Shown: positions 12,550-15,981 of the stretch, piece by piece
How positions within the stretch are numbered: position 1 is the stretch's first letter
How the letters are laid out: every line of letters begins with the position of its first letter
Assembly (NCBI GenBank): GCA_900766895.1
Contig: CAAFXF010000029.1
Span: forward strand, 1 to 15,981
Origin: Clostridia bacterium
Lineage (GTDB): Bacteria > Bacillota > Clostridia > Oscillospirales > Acutalibacteraceae
Reading direction: 5' to 3'
DNA length: 15,981 nucleotides
The notes under the pieces: generated by a model
Seen by the model: the letters and a program-made list of their open reading frames with translations, nothing else
Told to the model about the DNA's origin: nothing
The model's database searches: none
Program-made: the position numbers and the translations under genes

Positions 12550-14478
12550 TTATCTTTCATTAGCAATTTTGAAAATCATTATTTCATAAGGATTCAACGT
12601 CAAATCCATCTTTGAATTGTAGTCAAAGGTTTCGTCGGTTTCTTCAAGGGATTTGCAGTATACGTTAAACCTTTTTGCACCCTTAAGGTCTTCAGGTGCG
12701 CACATAAGCTTATTAAGAGTCAGAGTTAAATCGGCTGTTTCGTCGGTTGGGTTACGAAGAGCAATAACGCCCTCGCCCGACTCCGACCACGAAATGTAGC
12801 CGTAAACATTATTTTCTTCAGGATTACCGCCGATGAAATGTGCATTTTTAAGGATGTCAAAATTATCCCTTTGCCAATTCATTGCGGCTGACAAATCGCT
12901 CCACTTTCTTTCGTTCATCATATTTACGGAAAGGTGTAGCTCATTAAGTGCCTGACCTCTGACGGTACACCAATAGATGTATTTTTCAAATTCATCATCA
13001 GTATATTTTACATGTGCAGTGTTGCCGTAAATAGGCTCGTGATTGTACAAATTCTTAAGCGGAATCTGCAATGCACGCTTGCACACACAATCAAAATATC
13101 TTGCATCACGGTAGGTGATTTCGCTGTCAACCTGTGCCTGATGCTCAATATTCTTTGCAAAGCCGATGTCACCGCTGTTTTGCACCCAAAGAGAATTAAC
13201 CCATTGAAGCCACCAAGGTGAAACATTAACATAGCAGGTCATATTTATCCAAAGGTCAGGTCTTGCCTCACGAAGCCTATCGTAAAGCGCAATCCACTTT
13301 TGCCACATATCCGTAGCAAAATACATATCCTCGTAGCCACCGACTGCGTGGTCGTGCTTTGAATCCTTACAGGGCTTAAGGCAGAAGCCGTCAAGCTTCC
13401 AATAATCTATATCAAATTCCTTTGTGGTTTCTACAAGGAAATCGCCGAGCTTTTCGATATATTTTGTTGAGGCAACGCAAATATCCCTTGCCTCCTTGTT
13501 AAGATAGCCATTGCCTGCCTTTTGATAGCGCTTTGCAATTTTGTCAGGTCTGGTATATCCGCCGCGTGGACCGAGCCACAAGCCAAAGCGAGAGCCAAGG
13601 TCATTGCAAAGAGCGGTAACCTTTGTAAGCTTGTTTGGGAACTTTTTGTTAAAGCACCAAAAGCCTGCCTTAACGTCCGGCCAGCCGTCATCCACAACAT
13701 AGGCTGCAAGCTCCGGTGCATTGTGAGCAGAAAGATGCTCGTGCACCTGTGCAAAGGAGGTCATAATATTCTCCTCTGTGATGTCCTTCATATAATCGTA
13801 CCAGCTGTTGTACTGAAATCTTAACGGAGATGGCACACTGATAGATTCAATATACTCATAAAACGCCTTGCGCACCTGAATAAGTGTGTTATCGCTTCCG
13901 CCGCCCATAACGGTTACAGGGCATACAAAGCCCATACCTAAAGGCTTGCCGACATAATATCTTACAGATGCGTTACCGTGAATAATTCTGTTTTCCGTTG
14001 CAGGAAATTCACAGCCGAAGAAAAGGCTGTCAATATATATCGGTTGACCGAGCATAGAATGAAACGCGGGTATTTCGCCACCCTCAACAACATCAACACT
14101 GAAGTGTGTTTTTGAGTTAACTATGCCTATGCTTTCAAGCTCGATAAAATCAACTGCTCTGTCATTTGACTGGTCAATAAAAATCTGCTTGCATATTGTG
14201 TTGCCGTCCCTGTGCACCCAATATTTGAGTGTTACCTGAATGTCGTCACTTTTTTCAAACCTAAATACAAGCTTGTCATCCTCGTAATCTCCGCTTTCAA
14301 CAGGGAGTCCCTTTGACGAATATTCGCCTCCGTCGACAAAATGAATAACAAATTCACAGCCGTTACCGTCGGGAATAAAGCTCATACCCGAATATGTATT
14401 TTTTATTTGAGATGCATAAAACTTTTCATCTGTAATTTTGAATTCTCTTTTAAGTCTGTTACTTGACAGTTTATACAT
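12550..14478 (-). CDS. GH36-like alpha-galactosidase family glycosidase
   Basis: The 642-residue protein has the layout of clan GH-D family 36: an N-terminal beta-sandwich (about 1-215), a catalytic (beta/alpha)8 barrel (about 220-545) and a small C-terminal beta domain. Visible motifs are YNSWYDY (223-229), AAYVVDDGWPD (about 258-268) and DYWKLDG, where D363 would be the nucleophile. An acid/base candidate is D437 in QNSGDIGF. There is no signal peptide, so it would act on imported oligosaccharides in the cytoplasm. The motifs are diverged from well-known alpha-galactosidases (GPRGGY in place of the usual PE segment), so raffinose-type, alpha-N-acetylgalactosaminide or other alpha-linked substrates are open. 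AGGGG six bases before ATG 14478 supports the start. It lies between the TSCPD gene and lepB. Confidence 0.75.
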   Translation of the reverse strand: MYKLSSNRLKREFKITDEKFYASQIKNTYSGMSFIPDGNGCEFVIHFVDGGEYSSKGLPVESGDYEDDKLVFRFEKSDDIQVTLKYWVHRDGNTICKQIFIDQSNDRAVDFIELESIGIVNSKTHFSVDVVEGGEIPAFHSMLGQPIYIDSLFFGCEFPATENRIIHGNASVRYYVGKPLGMGFVCPVTVMGGGSDNTLIQVRKAFYEYIESISVPSPLRFQYNSWYDYMKDITEENIMTSFAQVHEHLSAHNAPELAAYVVDDGWPDVKAGFWCFNKKFPNKLTKVTALCNDLGSRFGLWLGPRGGYTRPDKIAKRYQKAGNGYLNKEARDICVASTKYIEKLGDFLVETTKEFDIDYWKLDGFCLKPCKDSKHDHAVGGYEDMYFATDMWQKWIALYDRLREARPDLWINMTCYVNVSPWWLQWVNSLWVQNSGDIGFAKNIEHQAQVDSEITYRDARYFDCVCKRALQIPLKNLYNHEPIYGNTAHVKYTDDEFEKYIYWCTVRGQALNELHLSVNMMNERKWSDLSAAMNWQRDNFDILKNAHFIGGNPEENNVYGYISWSESGEGVIALRNPTDETADLTLTLNKLMCAPEDLKGAKRFNVYCKSLEETDETFDYNSKMDLTLNPYEIMIFKIANER

Positions 14479-14524
14479 AATGTTCCCCTTTATCTTAACT
14501 TATGTACTTTTATAATTGTACTGT

Positions 14525-14779
14525 TTACAATTCTTCCTTTATCTCCTCAAGTGCTCTTGCAAGCTGGTCCGGACAGGATGTGCCCTTAAAATTGCAATCA
14601 ATACCCTTAAGGGTTGAAATAACGTCATCAATTTTTCTGCCCTTTACAAGTGCGGAAATACCCTTAAGATTTCCGTTGCAGCCACCCACAAAGCTTACTG
14701 AATTAATTGTTTGGTCGTCGCTTACATCAATAGTGATTTGCCTTGAACAAACACCTCTTGGAATATATACCTTCTGCAT
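14525..14779 (-). CDS. TSCPD domain-containing protein (TIGR03905 type)
   Basis: An 84-residue protein made almost entirely of the TSCPD domain: cysteine-containing block PRGVCSRQI near the start, FVGGCNGNLKGI at about 30-41, and GTSCPDQLA near the C-terminus. The same domain occurs as an extension of some ribonucleotide reductases and as stand-alone proteins of this size. The three conserved cysteines suggest metal binding, but the function of the short form is unknown. AGGAG eight bases before ATG 14779 supports the start, and a promoter stands just upstream. It is followed by the GH36-like gene after 46 bases and is probably the first gene of that transcript. Confidence 0.9.
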   Translation of the reverse strand: MQKVYIPRGVCSRQITIDVSDDQTINSVSFVGGCNGNLKGISALVKGRKIDDVISTLKGIDCNFKGTSCPDQLARALEEIKEEL

Positions 14780-14810
14780 ATATAGCTCTCCTTTTTATAC
14801 AATCAATATT

Positions 14811-14839
14811 ATTATACATAGCATTATGCGATAATTCAA
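14811..14839 (-). promoter_or_regulatory. sigma-A-type promoter upstream of the TSCPD gene
   Basis: TTGAAT (14839-14834) and a perfect TATAAT (14816-14811) are separated by 17 bases on the minus strand. The expected start is near 14804, about 25 bases before the ATG. It would drive the TSCPD, GH36-like and lepB genes. Confidence 0.82.
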
Positions 14840-14883
14840 CCATAAATTGTTAAATTATATCCCCTTAATCATAAATGACGACA

Positions 14884-14924
14884 CAGCGTGTAGAAAAAGT
14901 TAATTCACAGATTTCTACACGCTG
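14884..14924. repeat. 13-base perfect inverted repeat
   Basis: CAGCGTGTAGAAA (14884-14896) and TTTCTACACGCTG (14912-14924) match perfectly around a 15-base loop. No T-run follows on either strand, so it does not look like a terminator. It opens the series of palindromes filling the gene-free stretch 14840-15161. Confidence 0.8.
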
Positions 14925-14950
14925 GCAGGCTGTTGAGAAATGGAACTGAA

Positions 14951-15007
14951 TTTTGCATTTTGCGAAGGAAGTTGTACGATGGTACTACGACTGAGCAAAA
15001 GGCAAAA
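14951..15007. repeat. 57-base imperfect palindrome
   Basis: The outer arms TTTTGCATTTTGC (14951-14963) and GCAAAAGGCAAAA (14995-15007) pair at 12 of 13 positions. Inside lie AAGTTGTAC and GTACTACGACT around GATG, which pair imperfectly. The shape resembles a short palindromic intergenic element rather than a terminator. It contains no frame of note. Confidence 0.65.
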
Positions 15008-15013
15008 AACGCC

Positions 15014-15048
15014 AAAAGCGGATTGAACTCAACATTCAATCCGCTTTT
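15014..15048. repeat. 14-base perfect inverted repeat, possibly a bidirectional terminator
   Basis: AAAAGCGGATTGAA (15014-15027) and TTCAATCCGCTTTT (15035-15048) match perfectly around a 7-base loop. The arms themselves give TTTT on both strands, and on the minus strand GGCGTTTTTT follows. It could stop transcription either way. Confidence 0.75.
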
Positions 15049-15060
15049 ATAATCCCCTCA

Positions 15061-15100
15061 GTCACCTACGGTGACAGCTCCCCTTACATCAAGGGGAGCC
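15061..15100. repeat. double-hairpin intergenic repeat unit
   Basis: Two adjacent perfect stems: GTCACC-TAC-GGTGAC (15061-15075) and GCTCCCCTT-ACATC-AAGGGGAGC (15077-15099). From memory, similar blocks (CAGTCACC... then GGGGAG stems) are scattered through intergenic DNA of Faecalibacterium-like genomes. The second stem is almost identical to the rplT terminator of this window. Confidence 0.65.
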
Positions 15101-15149
15101 TAGTATAATCTCTTTTTGGCGTGGTTCAGTCCACTTTATCGACAGTCTG

Positions 15150-15177
15150 AAAGGACAGTGATCAGTCACTGTCCTTT
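15150..15177 (-). terminator. hairpin at the 3' end of mrnC
   Basis: AAAGGACAGTGA (15150-15161) and TCACTGTCCTTT (15166-15177) form a perfect 12-base stem with a 4-base loop. The mrnC stop codon lies in the loop region, so the stem includes the last codons. On the minus strand only TTT follows; on the plus strand TTTGTTATTAT does. Confidence 0.6.
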
Positions 15178-15557
15178 GTTATTATGCCAAATAATTCTTT
15201 AATTCGTTCAATCTGCTCGGTTAAATATAGGTATCCAAACAGTGCCTCAACGCCTGTCGCTATATGGTATTCGCCTTGGCTTGCAGATTTAGGATTGTGC
15301 CCAACCTTTGCGTTTCTGCCTCGCTTGTAAACGGCAATTTCCTGCTCGGTCAGTATGTCCTTAATTTTATCGTATGCCAAGGTCTGTGCCTTTGCCGATA
15401 CATATTTAACACTTTCTCTGTGCAAATCGTTTACAGGTCGGTTGGCGTTTAGCACAAGGCTTTCTCTTACCAGCATTTCGTACACACAGTCGCCGATAAA
15501 TGCAAGATTAAGAGGACTTAATTCGTTTGGATGTGCTTCTTTGTCGATAAATCTCAT
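15162..15557 (-). CDS. mrnC: Mini-ribonuclease III
   Basis: Mini-III is a dimeric ribonuclease III catalytic domain without the double-stranded RNA-binding domain; in Bacillus it matures 23S rRNA ends. The 131-residue protein has the family start SPLNLAFIGDCVYEMLVR with the catalytic-type aspartate D23, then VKYVSAKAQ, KRGRNAK and the closing acidic block GVEALFGYLYL. The length is normal. The ATG at 15557 shares one base with the TAA of obgE (TAATG), and there is no strong Shine-Dalgarno, so translation is probably coupled. The gene ends in a hairpin. Confidence 0.93.
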   Translation of the reverse strand: MRFIDKEAHPNELSPLNLAFIGDCVYEMLVRESLVLNANRPVNDLHRESVKYVSAKAQTLAYDKIKDILTEQEIAVYKRGRNAKVGHNPKSASQGEYHIATGVEALFGYLYLTEQIERIKELFGIITKDSD

Positions 15558-15981
15558 TACGGAATATACTCAAATTCAATGTCATAAAGGCTTACAATGT
15601 CGCCCTCCTGAATCCCTTTCTCTCTTAATGCGTCAAATACACCGCTCTTTTCAAGAACTCTTTGCATATATTGCAACGCCTCGTAGTCGGTAACATCAAT
15701 GCCTTTAAGAACTCTCGGGAACCACTTTGCCTCAACAAGATAGTAGCCCTCGTCCTCTTGGGTAATCTTAAAGCTCATATCATTTTCGGGAAGCAATGCT
15801 TCAAGCGGAATTTCCTCTGCCTCGTACTCCCTGATAGGAGGCAAATCCTTAAGCATATTCCAGGTTACGTTCATAAGCTCCTTTGTGCCCTCCATAATCG
15901 GTGCACAAATTGAGTAATATTCGTAGCCCTTGTCGTTTACGTATTTTTTGAAGCTTTCAATTTGCTCCGGCTCTGCCATAT
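15557..15981 (-). CDS. obgE: GTPase ObgE/CgtA, C-terminal part
   Basis: The 3' end of obg, cut by the right edge of the window. Obg is an essential ribosome-associated GTPase involved in 50S assembly and stress responses. The 141 visible codons cover the end of the G domain (helix EPEQIESFKKYVNDKGY, then the G5-type segment SICAPIMEG) and the C-terminal OCT domain (about from NDMSFKI to FEYIP). The first ATG in view, at 15979, is internal. The partial codon before it reads ?AT, which fits the aspartate (GAT) of the NKxD motif expected there. It overlaps mrnC by one base. Confidence 0.93.
   Translation of the reverse strand, partial: MAEPEQIESFKKYVNDKGYEYYSICAPIMEGTKELMNVTWNMLKDLPPIREYEAEEIPLEALLPENDMSFKITQEDEGYYLVEAKWFPRVLKGIDVTDYEALQYMQRVLEKSGVFDALREKGIQEGDIVSLYDIEFEYIP

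Noticed and set aside
15014..15100. Remnant of an insertion sequence with terminal inverted repeats
   Set aside because: The arms are adjacent hairpins, with no transposase fragment in any frame between them and no visible target-site duplication.
14884..15177. CRISPR array
   Set aside because: The palindromes differ from each other in sequence and spacing; there is no repeated unit with uniform spacers.

Overview
The window looks like the chromosome of an AT-rich, spore-forming Clostridia-type Firmicute, probably a gut Oscillospirales/Ruminococcaceae member. The evidence is spoVAD, Mini-RNase III, Firmicute-type Shine-Dalgarno sequences and the order infC-rpmI-rplT. The first 19 bases are the 3' end of an Illumina TruSeq adapter, so this is the end of an assembled contig. 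Every gene I support is on the minus strand, so transcription runs from high to low coordinates.

Right edge to 14.5 kb: the 3' end of obgE overlaps mrnC by one base. A 380-base gene-free stretch follows, packed with perfect or near-perfect inverted repeats. A promoter at 14811-14839 then leads into a small TSCPD-domain gene, a GH36-like alpha-galactosidase and a type I signal peptidase, ending at a strong terminator at 11.9 kb.

11.8-7.5 kb: a compact inositol catabolism operon with its own promoter (iolG, iolD, iolE, then a small membrane protein with QQPVY repeats), closed by a hairpin. The three enzymes are the dehydrogenase, the C-C ring hydrolase and the inosose dehydratase of the myo-inositol pathway. 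iolB, iolC, iolJ and a transporter are not in the window.

7.4-6.06 kb: the translation operon infC-rpmI-rplT. It has a near-consensus promoter, a leader with an attenuator-like hairpin, an AUC start codon for infC, and a terminator.

6.0-4.04 kb: a DUF218 (YdcF/SanA-like) membrane protein, then spoVAD without spoVAC or spoVAE. A hairpin between them holds the spoVAD ribosome binding site.

3.99-0 kb: a surface-polysaccharide-type operon from a strong promoter. It contains an initiating sugar-phosphate transferase, an aldo/keto reductase, a GT14 glycosyltransferase reduced to fused ends, a two-subunit transketolase, and the start of a membrane protein cut off by the contig end.

I saw no CRISPR array, tRNA, rRNA, intact insertion sequence or phage gene, and nothing that looks like an undescribed multi-gene system. 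The most interesting signals are regulatory RNA structures, the internally deleted glycosyltransferase and the palindrome cluster near 15 kb.
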